Shown: piece by piece, positions 1-6,020 of the stretch | Position numbering within the stretch: position 1 is the first letter of the stretch | Layout of the letters: every line of letters begins with the position of its first letter | DNA from: Frankiales bacterium | GTDB taxonomy: Bacteria; Actinomycetota; Actinomycetes; Mycobacteriales; SCTD01 | DNA length: 14,586 nucleotides | Reading direction: 5' to 3' | NCBI GenBank assembly: GCA_025464795.1 | Contig: JAODNB010000279.1 | Coordinates: 1 to 14,586, forward strand | Notes under the pieces: model-generated | Databases searched by the model: none | The model's input: the letters and a program-made list of their open reading frames with translations, nothing else | What the model was told of the DNA's origin: nothing | Made by a program: the position numbers and the translations under genes

Positions 1-299
1 CACAGGCCCCCGCCAAGAAGGCGGCGCCCAAGGTCGTGAGGCCCAAGCCCCCGGCGCCCGTCGAGAAGCCGGGGTCCGCCAGCGCGACCCCCAAGCCCGT
101 CGAGGAGCCGACGTCCGCCAGCGCGACCCCCAAGCCCGTCGAGAAGTCGTGGTCGACGCCGGTGCCGCCGCCCCGCTCACCGTTGGCCGACCTCCCCGAG
201 CCGGTACCGGGCGTGCCCATCACCAAGGCGCACGTCTTCGGCGTCCTCGGCTTCCTGGCCCTCCTGCTGCTGCGTCGCAGGAGGCGCAAGAACCGCTGA
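1..299 (+). CDS. C-terminal part of a Pro/Ala/Lys-rich membrane-anchored protein (5' end outside window)
   Basis: The frame is open from the first complete codon at position 3 to a TGA at 297-299, so the gene begins outside the window. The visible part opens with a Pro/Ala/Lys-rich linker holding two full copies and a partial third copy of a 13-residue unit (PVEKPGSASATPK type). A single hydrophobic segment follows (roughly HVFGVLGFLALLLL) and the protein ends in a basic tail, RRRRRKNR. This is the layout of a surface protein whose outer domain sits on a flexible stalk and is held by one C-terminal helix. There is no LPXTG: the residues before the helix are PVPGVPITK, so sortase attachment is not supported. 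Function depends on the missing N-terminal domain. The next gene faces it, with a hairpin covering both stop codons. Confidence 0.75.
   Translation, partial: QAPAKKAAPKVVRPKPPAPVEKPGSASATPKPVEEPTSASATPKPVEKSWSTPVPPPRSPLADLPEPVPGVPITKAHVFGVLGFLALLLLRRRRRKNR
57..146 (+). repeat. 39-bp in-frame tandem repeat (13 aa unit), two full copies plus a partial third
   Basis: Units run 57-95 and 96-134, with a partial unit at 135-146. A 31-bp stretch, 74-104, recurs exactly at 113-143, giving a period of 39 bp. The repeat encodes PVE(K/E)P(G/T)SASATPK in a likely stalk region. Exact DNA identity over 31 bp suggests recent duplication and possible copy-number variation between strains. Confidence 0.9.
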
Positions 300-316
300 G
301 ACGACGACTCAGCGGT
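292..316. terminator. Perfect 9-bp hairpin between convergent genes, overlapping both stop codons
   Basis: ACCGCTGAG (292-300) and CTCAGCGGT (308-316) are exact reverse complements around a 7-base loop (301-307). The left arm contains the TGA of the plus-strand gene (297-299), and the right arm runs into the stop of the minus-strand gene (316-318). No T-run follows, as is usual in GC-rich actinobacteria. Its place between two converging genes suggests a bidirectional terminator. Confidence 0.6.
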
Positions 317-813
317 CAGTTCGTGAGCTGCTGCTGGTACTCCACTTGGCACGCTGTCTGGGCAGCCTTGTCCTGGCCCGCCGCGCTGAGGCAGTCCAGG
401 TAGTTGCGGGTGCTGTCGTTGGTCAGGGCGAAGACCAGGATGCCGATCGAGGCGAGCATGCCGAGGCCGCCGCAGATCGCTCCAGCCAGAGCCATCCCCC
501 CGTTGGTGGCCTCCCCGTTCTTCGCCCGTCGACGGCCGAGCACGCCGAAGACGAGGGCAAGGATGCCGAGCACGATCCCGCCGAAGATCGTGAAGCACAG
601 GACCAGGGCCAGGATGCCCAGGACGAGGGCGGCGACGCCGAAGCCGTTGCGCGGCGGACCGCTGACCGGCCCGCCGTACTGGGGAGCGCCGTACTGAGGG
701 GGCGCGTAGTCCTGCGGTGCCCCGTACGGGGGCGGGGGAGAGGGCGTGCCGTACACAGGGGGCTGCGTCGGGGGCTGCGGCTCTCCGGAGGGAGGGGCGA
801 ACGGATCGGTCAT
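316..813 (-). CDS. DUF4190-type membrane protein with Pro/Tyr/Gly-rich N-terminal tail
   Basis: A 165-residue protein. Residues 1-55 are a disordered Pro/Gln/Tyr/Gly-rich tail with YGAPQ-type repeats. Two hydrophobic hairpin segments follow (about 58-92 and 106-131), separated by a basic loop, GRRRAKNGEATNGG. This is typical of the actinobacterial DUF4190 family, in which the cytoplasmic tail precedes a pair of membrane helices. The short C-terminal part holds Cys141 and Cys155, a possible disulfide pair if exported. The ATG at 813 is chosen because the Pro-rich tail starts there. The frame stays open upstream to 936, but that would overlap the divergent gene starting at 887. No clear ribosome site precedes the ATG, so it may be leaderless. 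The biochemical role of DUF4190 is unknown. Confidence 0.8.
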   Translation of the reverse strand: MTDPFAPPSGEPQPPTQPPVYGTPSPPPPYGAPQDYAPPQYGAPQYGGPVSGPPRNGFGVAALVLGILALVLCFTIFGGIVLGILALVFGVLGRRRAKNGEATNGGMALAGAICGGLGMLASIGILVFALTNDSTRNYLDCLSAAGQDKAAQTACQVEYQQQLTN

Positions 814-886
814 GGTCGGTATCTTGACGCATTCCGGTCTGTCGTGCGCGAAGGGCCTCGGGCCGCGCTGTGGTGGACTGATCGGC

Positions 887-1603
887 GTGACGACCGCTCC
901 TCGCCGTTGGGCCACTGCCGCGCTTCTCGTGACCACAGGCTGGCTGCTGGCCCCCCAGGCCGTACCGATCTACGACGGCGTGGGTCAGCCTGACGAGCCC
1001 TACCGCTACGTGGCTGCTCCCGCCGGTGCGCCGAAGACCGCCCCTGCGACCTCAGGCACGGCGACGAGCCCGCTGTCCGGCGGCCGGAACACCAACGGCA
1101 TGTCGGTGCAGACGGCCGAGATGGGTCCTCAGGCATCGTTGTTCGTCCCGCCTCAAGCTCTTGCGGCCGGCAAGGGCGACGTGACCGTCACGACGACCCC
1201 GAAGGCCGCTGCCGACCAGCCTGCTGGCGCTGTGATCGACGGCAACGTGTACGCCATCTCGGTCGTCTCCTCGAGCGGCGGCCCCGTGACCCTGACCGAC
1301 CAGGCCGCCATCGCCACGCTCTACCTGCGGTCGACGACGGCGAAGCAGCCGGGTCCGGTGATGGAGTACCGCGCGGCGGCGGCGGCCCCCTGGAAGCAGC
1401 TCAAGACCTCCCGGGGTGGGACGGACATCTACGTCTCGAGCTTCGTGGGTGCAGGCGACTACGCCCTCGCGTTCGTCGCCTCGTCGGCCAAGGCGAGCAA
1501 GGGCTCCTCGCCGTTGCTCTACATCCTGCTCGGCGTGGGGGCGCTGCTCGTGCTGGTGATCGTCGCCGTGCGGCGTCGGAGCGGCGCGACCGACACCCGG
1601 TGA
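887..1603 (+). CDS. Secreted single-pass membrane protein, YDGVGQPD paralogue A
   Basis: A 238-residue protein that I cannot assign to a named family. It has an N-terminal signal peptide (about 1-25, basic RR then a hydrophobic core, ending near APQA). Right after it comes VPIYDGVGQPDEPYRY (26-41), then an Ala/Pro/Thr-rich linker, a folded region (about 72-197), a C-terminal membrane helix (about 209-228) and a basic tail. The topology is therefore outside, one helix, short cytoplasmic tail. The minus-strand gene at 2136-2810 is a clear paralogue, sharing the YDGVGQPD motif, a Q-x-A-E-x-GPQ motif, DGNxY, LR...PxPV, PW-x-Q and GDYA. The GTG at 887 is chosen because it puts the signal peptide at the N-terminus; only a weak GGTGGA lies upstream. 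Its TGA overlaps the ATG of the CPBP protease gene (TGATG), so the two are probably co-translated. Confidence 0.8.
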   Translation: MTTAPRRWATAALLVTTGWLLAPQAVPIYDGVGQPDEPYRYVAAPAGAPKTAPATSGTATSPLSGGRNTNGMSVQTAEMGPQASLFVPPQALAAGKGDVTVTTTPKAAADQPAGAVIDGNVYAISVVSSSGGPVTLTDQAAIATLYLRSTTAKQPGPVMEYRAAAAAPWKQLKTSRGGTDIYVSSFVGAGDYALAFVASSAKASKGSSPLLYILLGVGALLVLVIVAVRRRSGATDTR

Positions 1604-2139
1604 TGCCTCTGGTGCTGCTCGCCGCGTTCGCGGTGTCGGTGGGTCTGCGGGTCCTGGTCGGAGGCGACGCGGTCGCGCAGTCGCAGTCGGCCGGGCTCGT
1701 GTTCGCGGCCTGCCTGCTGGTCGTCTCGGCGGCGGCCCGCACGCGGTTTCCCCTGTCGTTCAAGGCATCTGGTCTCGGTCTGATGGGGGCTCTTCTGGTG
1801 TGCGCCCCGGTCGGGCTCCAGCACCTCGTCAGCCTGAAGCCGCTGCACGGCACGGAGGGCTTCGCGACCTGGGGCCTGGTCGTCACGGTCGTGGCGACGT
1901 CCGAGGAGGTGTTCCTCCGAGGAGCCCTCTACGAAGCGATCGCGGACGAGCGGGTGGCGATCGGGGTGGGAGCGGTGGCGTTCGCGCTGCTGCACGTCCC
2001 CTTGTACGGGTGGCACGTGCTGCCGCTCGACCTCGCCGTCGGACTGGTCCTCGGAGGCCTGCGCCGGGAGGCGGGCACGCCCTTCGCGCCCGCAGTCGCG
2101 CACGTCGGTGCAGACCTCGTCGGCTGGTTCCTGCGCTAG
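1603..2139 (+). CDS. CPBP-family intramembrane metalloprotease
   Basis: A 178-residue, strongly hydrophobic protein with the three signatures of the CPBP (CAAX protease/Abi) family: EEVFLR (EExxxR, 101-106), FALLH (127-131) and HVGAD (HxxxD, 167-171). In this family the Glu pair and the His residues form the metal-dependent active site inside the membrane. It is shorter than many members, with about five or six helices, but retains every catalytic motif, so it is probably active. Bacterial members cleave membrane peptides or process and protect against small peptides; the substrate here is unknown. It starts at the ATG overlapping the upstream TGA (a GTG three bases earlier, at 1600, is also possible). 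Coupling to the secreted YDGVG protein makes that protein, or its paralogue, a candidate substrate or partner; this is inference. Its TAG shares CTAG with the converging gene. Confidence 0.88.
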   Translation: MPLVLLAAFAVSVGLRVLVGGDAVAQSQSAGLVFAACLLVVSAAARTRFPLSFKASGLGLMGALLVCAPVGLQHLVSLKPLHGTEGFATWGLVVTVVATSEEVFLRGALYEAIADERVAIGVGAVAFALLHVPLYGWHVLPLDLAVGLVLGGLRREAGTPFAPAVAHVGADLVGWFLR

Positions 2140-2810
2140 TCCTCGTCGCCCCGAGGTCGACGCAGCACGAGCACCGTGATCGTGAGAAGGGCCAGGACGC
2201 CCGCCCCCAGCAGCAGGACCCTTCCGATGCTCAAGCCGCCGGCGGTCAAGGGCTTCGACCCGGGAAGGCGGACCACGGCGTAGTCGCCAAGGTCCCGGAA
2301 GGGCGTGCTGACGATGTCGCGGCCGGACAGGTTGGTGGGGACCTGCGCCCAGGGGTCCGTCGGGTTGGTCCGGTGCACGATGACCGGGCTCGGCTTGGTC
2401 ATGACCGCTGCGCGTAGGAACAGGAAGCCCTGCGCGACCTCGGGCCTGAGCGTCGCGCCAGGGCTCGCCACGACGTGGTAGCTGTTGCCGTCGAACTCCC
2501 CACGCGGTGCGCTTCCGTCGGGGGTCTGGGGCGTGGCGCTGAAGGTGATCTCGCGGGTGGTCGCGCTGAAGGCACCCGCAGCGAGGTCGATGAGCACCTG
2601 CGGCCCGGTCTCGGCGCTCTGGAGCTGAAGGGCGGCGGAGGACCCCCCGACGACCTTCGCCGTCGTGGACACCGCGACAGGAGCAGGCTGCTTCCCGGCG
2701 TAGCGGTACGGGTCGTCGGGCTGACCTACCCCGTCGTAGACGGGGACGGCTCCCGGGGTGGCGAGGAACCCCAAGGAGATGACCGCCATGCCTGCGAGCC
2801 AGCGCCTCAC
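2136..2810 (-). CDS. Secreted single-pass membrane protein, YDGVGQPD paralogue B
   Basis: A 224-residue paralogue of the protein at 887-1603. It has a signal peptide (1-21, RR then hydrophobic, ending TPGA), the mature N-terminal motif VPVYDGVGQPDDPYRY (22-37), a variable Ser/Thr/Ala linker, a folded domain (about 60-182), a C-terminal helix (about 195-216) and a short tail, RRPRGDED. Matching blocks with paralogue A are SAETGPQ (66-71), FDGNSYH (106-112), LRAAVMTKPSPV (132-143), DPWAQ (152-156) and GDYA (175-178). The acidic end of the tail differs from A. The GTG start overlaps the stop of the upstream two-helix protein (GTGA, 2807-2810), indicating translational coupling. The TAG overlaps the TAG of the CPBP gene on the other strand. 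No known family is recognised. An outer, membrane-tethered role is inferred from topology only. Confidence 0.8.
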   Translation of the reverse strand: MRRWLAGMAVISLGFLATPGAVPVYDGVGQPDDPYRYAGKQPAPVAVSTTAKVVGGSSAALQLQSAETGPQVLIDLAAGAFSATTREITFSATPQTPDGSAPRGEFDGNSYHVVASPGATLRPEVAQGFLFLRAAVMTKPSPVIVHRTNPTDPWAQVPTNLSGRDIVSTPFRDLGDYAVVRLPGSKPLTAGGLSIGRVLLLGAGVLALLTITVLVLRRPRGDED

Positions 2811-3082
2811 TGTCCCGCCTCTACCTGGGGCTGCGCGATGAGGTACAGGCTGAAGACGGTGAAGTACCAGTAGAAGGCGTTCGGGAAGACGTTGCGCTCG
2901 ACCTCGAACCTCTCGATGTCGAACGGCGTGGAGAGGTGGATGGCTCCCCCTCGGCGCAGCACGAGGACGAAGGACAGGACGACGACGAGCGCCCCACCGA
3001 TGACGAACAGGTACAGCGGGATGGGGAGGTCGGCGCGTGCGCCGTAGGTGTGGGCCTCGGGGATCAGACCGCTGCGCATCAT
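2807..3082 (-). CDS. Small two-helix membrane protein, unknown function
   Basis: A 91-residue protein. It opens with a polar stretch containing AHTYGARADLPIPLYLF, then a first helix (about residues 21-43) ending in RRGG, a loop of about 20 residues, and a second helix near the C-terminus (around NAFYWYFTVFSLYLIA). The DLPIPLxLF lead-in resembles the N-terminus of larger actinobacterial membrane proteins, some of which carry the label fenitrothion hydrolase. That likeness is from memory, and the protein is far too short to be an enzyme of that kind. A good ribosome site, AAGGTG, lies a few bases before the tandem ATG codons at 3082 and 3079. It is first in a two-gene operon with the YDGVG paralogue B, overlapping it by four bases, so it may be a membrane partner. 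Confidence 0.7.
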   Translation of the reverse strand: MMRSGLIPEAHTYGARADLPIPLYLFVIGGALVVVLSFVLVLRRGGAIHLSTPFDIERFEVERNVFPNAFYWYFTVFSLYLIAQPQVEAGQ

Positions 3083-3103
3083 GCGATCACCTTATGTCGC
3101 AAG

Positions 3104-3137
3104 GCCTGACAACGAGCGTGACGACAGCTCGTCAGGC
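3104..3137 (-). terminator. Bulged hairpin downstream of the deacetylase gene
   Basis: GCCTGA (3104-3109) pairs with TCAGGC (3132-3137), and CGAGC (3113-3117) pairs with GCTCG (3127-3131). There is a three-base bulge and a nine-base loop. It lies 4 bases past the TAA of the deacetylase on its strand and before the next start at 3082. It is a candidate intrinsic terminator without a U-run. Confidence 0.45.
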
Positions 3138-3141
3138 GGCG

Positions 3142-4215
3142 TTACGCGCGCGGGATGCCGTAGGTGAAGTGCAGCTGGGGGAGGCGGTTGAGCAGGAACG
3201 CCAAGGCCGCGTAGGTCTGCTCGCGGCCACCACCGCCGTCGTGGAGCAGCACCATCCCGCCCGGCCGCAGCTGGGCGAGGGTCTTGGCGATGATGGCGTT
3301 CGTGCCCGGCTTGGCCCAGTCCCGCGGGTCGACCGTCCACTTCAGGGGGGTCATGTGGAGCCCGCGCGCGAGCTGCTCCACCTGGGGCGACCACGCACCG
3401 CCCGGTGCGCGAAAGAGCTGCGGCACGACGCCACCGCTCGCCCTCGTGATGGCTTGCTGGGTCTTCACGAGCTCCTGGCGCTGGACGGCGGGTGGGCGGC
3501 TGGGCAGGTGCTCGTCGTGGCTGAACGTGTGGTTGCAGAGCGTGTGACCGCCCGCGACGATCGCCCGGACCAGCGCCGGGTACTGCACGGCCTGGCGTCC
3601 GATCAGGCAGAACGTCGCGTGCACGTGCGCTCGCGCGAGCAGCGCGAGGACCTTCGGGGTCCAGACGGGGTTCGGGCCGTCGTCGAAGGTCAGCGCGATC
3701 TGGCGCGCTGAGGTGAGACGCCCCTTGCTCGCCGGCGTGAGCACGACCCGCTTCAGGACCTCGCCGGACACAGCGCCACGGGTGACCCGGGCCCTGCCAG
3801 GGTGGCCGCCGACCTCGAGCCCAGCGAACAGGTGCAGCCCGTAGGGCTCGACCGCCGTCCGGGTCGGCTCGAGAGCGTCCGGCCCGGGGACCGTGACCAC
3901 GTGGTCGCCGTTGTGCAGTGACGCCTCGAGGTCCGCAGCGGTGCCGTTGACGAGCACCGCGCCGCCCTGCTGGTCACTGCCGAGCGGGTGGTGACCGACC
4001 ACGGACAGCAGGCGGCCCGAGGGGATGTGCGCCGCGGCCTCCGAGAGGGCGGCTCCGACCGTGTCCAGCCCAGCCAGGGCGACGACCCGGCCGTTGACGC
4101 TGATGCTGCCCGGCAGCCCCGCGCGGTGCGTGATGGTGCTCGGCCCGCAGCTCATGACGAGCGCGGCGGTGACCCCGAGCAGGGCGACACGTCGCGCGGG
4201 AGGGGTCGGGAACAT
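3142..4215 (-). CDS. Polysaccharide deacetylase (NodB/CE4) lipoprotein or secreted protein
   Basis: A 357-residue protein. The N-terminus is a signal peptide ending LVMSC (Cys23), an imperfect lipobox, so lipid anchoring is likely but not certain. Residues about 36-120 form a small domain with VNGR...DTVGAAL...VNGTAADLEASLHNGD, reminiscent of the ubiquitin-like/DUF348 modules found on cell-wall enzymes. From about 170 the NodB fold shows all five CE4 motifs: TFDDGP (176-181; base Asp178, metal Asp179), HTFSH (metal His229 and His233), RAPGG (269-273), DPRDW (296-300) and LLHD (323-326, catalytic His325). It should therefore remove acetyl groups from a cell-wall glycan such as peptidoglycan GlcNAc on the outer face; the exact substrate is not visible. 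The start is fixed by a strong AAGGAAAG at 4224-4231, eight bases before the ATG. Confidence 0.92.
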   Translation of the reverse strand: MFPTPPARRVALLGVTAALVMSCGPSTITHRAGLPGSISVNGRVVALAGLDTVGAALSEAAAHIPSGRLLSVVGHHPLGSDQQGGAVLVNGTAADLEASLHNGDHVVTVPGPDALEPTRTAVEPYGLHLFAGLEVGGHPGRARVTRGAVSGEVLKRVVLTPASKGRLTSARQIALTFDDGPNPVWTPKVLALLARAHVHATFCLIGRQAVQYPALVRAIVAGGHTLCNHTFSHDEHLPSRPPAVQRQELVKTQQAITRASGGVVPQLFRAPGGAWSPQVEQLARGLHMTPLKWTVDPRDWAKPGTNAIIAKTLAQLRPGGMVLLHDGGGGREQTYAALAFLLNRLPQLHFTYGIPRA

Positions 4216-4241
4216 GGAGCGGTCTTTCCTTCGGACGTGGG

Positions 4242-4251
4242 CGTGCGCACG
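4242..4251. promoter_or_regulatory. Perfect palindrome CGTGCGCACG upstream of the deacetylase gene
   Basis: A 10-bp perfect palindrome sits 26 bases before the deacetylase ATG, in the 231-bp divergent gap shared with the response regulator. The same 10-mer recurs inside a 14-bp palindrome at 9301-9314, in another divergent gap. It is a candidate operator. The rest of the gap (4252-4446) shows no gene and no promoter I can support. Confidence 0.35.
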
Positions 4252-4446
4252 ACGGTCTCAGGACGAGGACGCAGGACAGGCAGGTCGGGTTGCCCTCCTG
4301 GCCCGTCGGCCTTGAAGGGACAAAGCGTACTCGGGCAGCTTCCCTAGTCAGTCCCGCGATGGGGAGAGGCCATTTCGGGCTATGTCGAGAGGAAGCCACG
4401 CGAATGATGCTGTCGTTGTTGCTCCTCCCCGTGGAAGTAGGCCACC

Positions 4447-4863
4447 GTGTCGCTCTGTCTGCTCGTCGTCGACGACCAGGTCAGCCTCCGGCGCCTGTTC
4501 GAGGTGGTGGCGGGCGAGGACAAGCGGTACAGCCCCGTGGTGACTGCCGGCAACGCGCGCGACGCCCTTCGGCTGGCGTCGGAGCACCAGCCCGACGCCG
4601 TGCTCCTGGACGTCGGGCTGGGGCGCGACGACGGCCTGGCCGCCATCGTGCCGCTCCGCAAGGCAGCGCCGGCGACCGTGGTCGTGGTGTACAGCTCGCA
4701 GCCGCACGCCGACCACGAAACGGCGCGGCGCGCGGGAGCCGACCTGTTCGTGGCCAAGGGCACCGACCCCGACCTGATCTTGGACCTGGTCGCTCAGCAG
4801 GTGCAGGCTCGGCGAAGCCCCGTCTCCGAGGTCGTCGTCGAGGACCCGGTCACGCGGCCCTGA
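4447..4863 (+). CDS. Single-domain response regulator (receiver only)
   Basis: A 138-residue CheY-like receiver domain with no output domain. The acidic pocket is Asp9-Asp10 (LLVVDDQ), the phosphoacceptor is Asp55 (LLDVGLG), the switch Ser is at 83 (YSSQP) and the conserved Lys is 104 (AKGTD). All catalytic residues are present, so it should accept phosphate from a histidine kinase, none of which lies in the window. The last 18 residues are a polar tail. Receiver-only proteins act by binding a partner when phosphorylated, or as phosphate relays. Start is GTG at 4447, where the first beta strand begins; only a poor ribosome site (GGAAG) precedes it. It is divergent from the deacetylase. Its last 14 bases overlap the converging desaturase gene. 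Confidence 0.88.
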   Translation: MSLCLLVVDDQVSLRRLFEVVAGEDKRYSPVVTAGNARDALRLASEHQPDAVLLDVGLGRDDGLAAIVPLRKAAPATVVVVYSSQPHADHETARRAGADLFVAKGTDPDLILDLVAQQVQARRSPVSEVVVEDPVTRP

Positions 4864-5992
4864 GGGTCCACTTCTTCTCGGAGGCCGTCTCGGGAGCGTC
4901 GTCGGAGGTGGCCGTCAGGTACTTGTCGGGCAGCGACAGCTTCAGGATCGTCCTGAGGGTCTTCGCGTACTGCACGAGGAAGTTGCCTGTGGTGTAAGGG
5001 ATGTCGTACTTCTTGCAGATCGCCTGGACCTCGACGCTCATCGCCCTGTAGCGGTTGCTCGGAAGGTCGGGGAACAGGTGGTGCTCGATCTGGTGGTTCA
5101 GGTTGCCGGTCATGAAGCTCATGAGCTTGCCCCCGCGGAAGTTCGCCGAGCCGAGCATCTGGCGCAGGTACCACTCGGCGTGGGTCTCGTTCTCCCACTC
5201 GGCGAGCGTGAACTTCTCCGCGCCGTCCGGGAAGTGCCCGCAGAAGATCACCGCATTGGACCACCAGTTGCGCACGAAGTTGGCGGTGGCGTTGGCGGTC
5301 AGGGTGCTGACGAACGCCGGCCCGGTCAGGGCGGGGAAGACGACGAAGTCCTTGAGGACCTGGCGGCGCACCTTCGTCTTGATCTTGTCGAGCTGGGCCT
5401 TGGCGGCCTCCTTTGTCTTCTTGCCCTTCTTGACCGACGAGACGTCGATGTCGTGGAACGCGATGCCGTACTCGAACAGCGACGCGAGGACGGCGTAGAT
5501 GAGCGGCTGTGCGAGGTTCTTCGGCTGCCACTTGTAGTCGCGCGTGACGCGCAGCAGGCCGTAGCCGACGTCGCGGTCCTTGCCGACGATGTTCGTGTAG
5601 GTGTGGTGGATGAAGTTGTGGGAGTGCTTCCAGTCCTCGGAGGTGCCGACCATGTCCCACTCCCAGCTGCTGGAGTGGATCTCCGGGTCGTTCATCCAGT
5701 CCCACTGCCCGTGGATGACGTTGTGGCCGATCTCCATGTTCTCGATGATCTTCGCCAGGCTCAGCAGCGTCGTGCCTGCGAACCAGGCCGGCGGGAAGAG
5801 GCTGAAGAACAGCGTCAGGCGTCCGGCCGCGGCGAGAGACCGCTGGAGCTTGATCACCCGGCGGATGTACTGCGCGTCGGACTCACCGCGCGAGCGCTCG
5901 ATGGAGGCCCGGAGCTCGTCGAGCTCCTTGCCGAGGGCCTCCACGTCCGCGGGGGACAGGTGGGCGTACTCCTTGATGTCACTGATGGCCAT
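4850..5992 (-). CDS. desA3: Membrane acyl-CoA desaturase, DesA3 type
   Basis: A 380-residue membrane di-iron desaturase, close in length and sequence to mycobacterial DesA3 (Rv3229c), a stearoyl-CoA delta-9 desaturase. The three histidine boxes are HNVIH (90-94), HNFIHH (125-130) and HQIEHH (300-305). The stretch IGHNVIHGQWDWMNDPEI is nearly that of DesA3. Hydrophobic segments lie at about 58-80, 160-180 and 215-235. A charged Lys-rich loop, VKKGKKTKEAAKAQ (about 187-200), lies between the second and third of these. It inserts a double bond into a saturated acyl chain using oxygen and electrons from the reductase encoded just upstream. A good AGGAG stands six bases before the ATG at 5992. The 28-bp gap from the reductase gene implies one operon. 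The 3' end overlaps the response regulator by 14 bp. The delta-9 position is inferred from the family, not visible. Confidence 0.93.
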   Translation of the reverse strand: MAISDIKEYAHLSPADVEALGKELDELRASIERSRGESDAQYIRRVIKLQRSLAAAGRLTLFFSLFPPAWFAGTTLLSLAKIIENMEIGHNVIHGQWDWMNDPEIHSSSWEWDMVGTSEDWKHSHNFIHHTYTNIVGKDRDVGYGLLRVTRDYKWQPKNLAQPLIYAVLASLFEYGIAFHDIDVSSVKKGKKTKEAAKAQLDKIKTKVRRQVLKDFVVFPALTGPAFVSTLTANATANFVRNWWSNAVIFCGHFPDGAEKFTLAEWENETHAEWYLRQMLGSANFRGGKLMSFMTGNLNHQIEHHLFPDLPSNRYRAMSVEVQAICKKYDIPYTTGNFLVQYAKTLRTILKLSLPDKYLTATSDDAPETASEKKWTLRAA

Positions 5993-6020
5993 GCGGGACT
6001 CCTAGGGGTCAGAGGGGGAG

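Noticed and set aside
200..299. LPXTG sortase signal in the first protein
   Set aside because: The residues before the C-terminal helix are PVPGVPITK with no LPXTG-like motif; only a membrane anchor is supported.
824..829. TTGACG as a -35 box for the YDGVG paralogue A gene
   Set aside because: No acceptable -10 lies 16-19 bases downstream, and the hexamer sits close to the divergent gene start.
4252..4446. Possible riboswitch or structured leader upstream of the deacetylase
   Set aside because: Some short complementary pieces exist (GGGAC/GTCCC at 4317-4355), but I could not match the cyclic di-AMP riboswitch core or any other known class.
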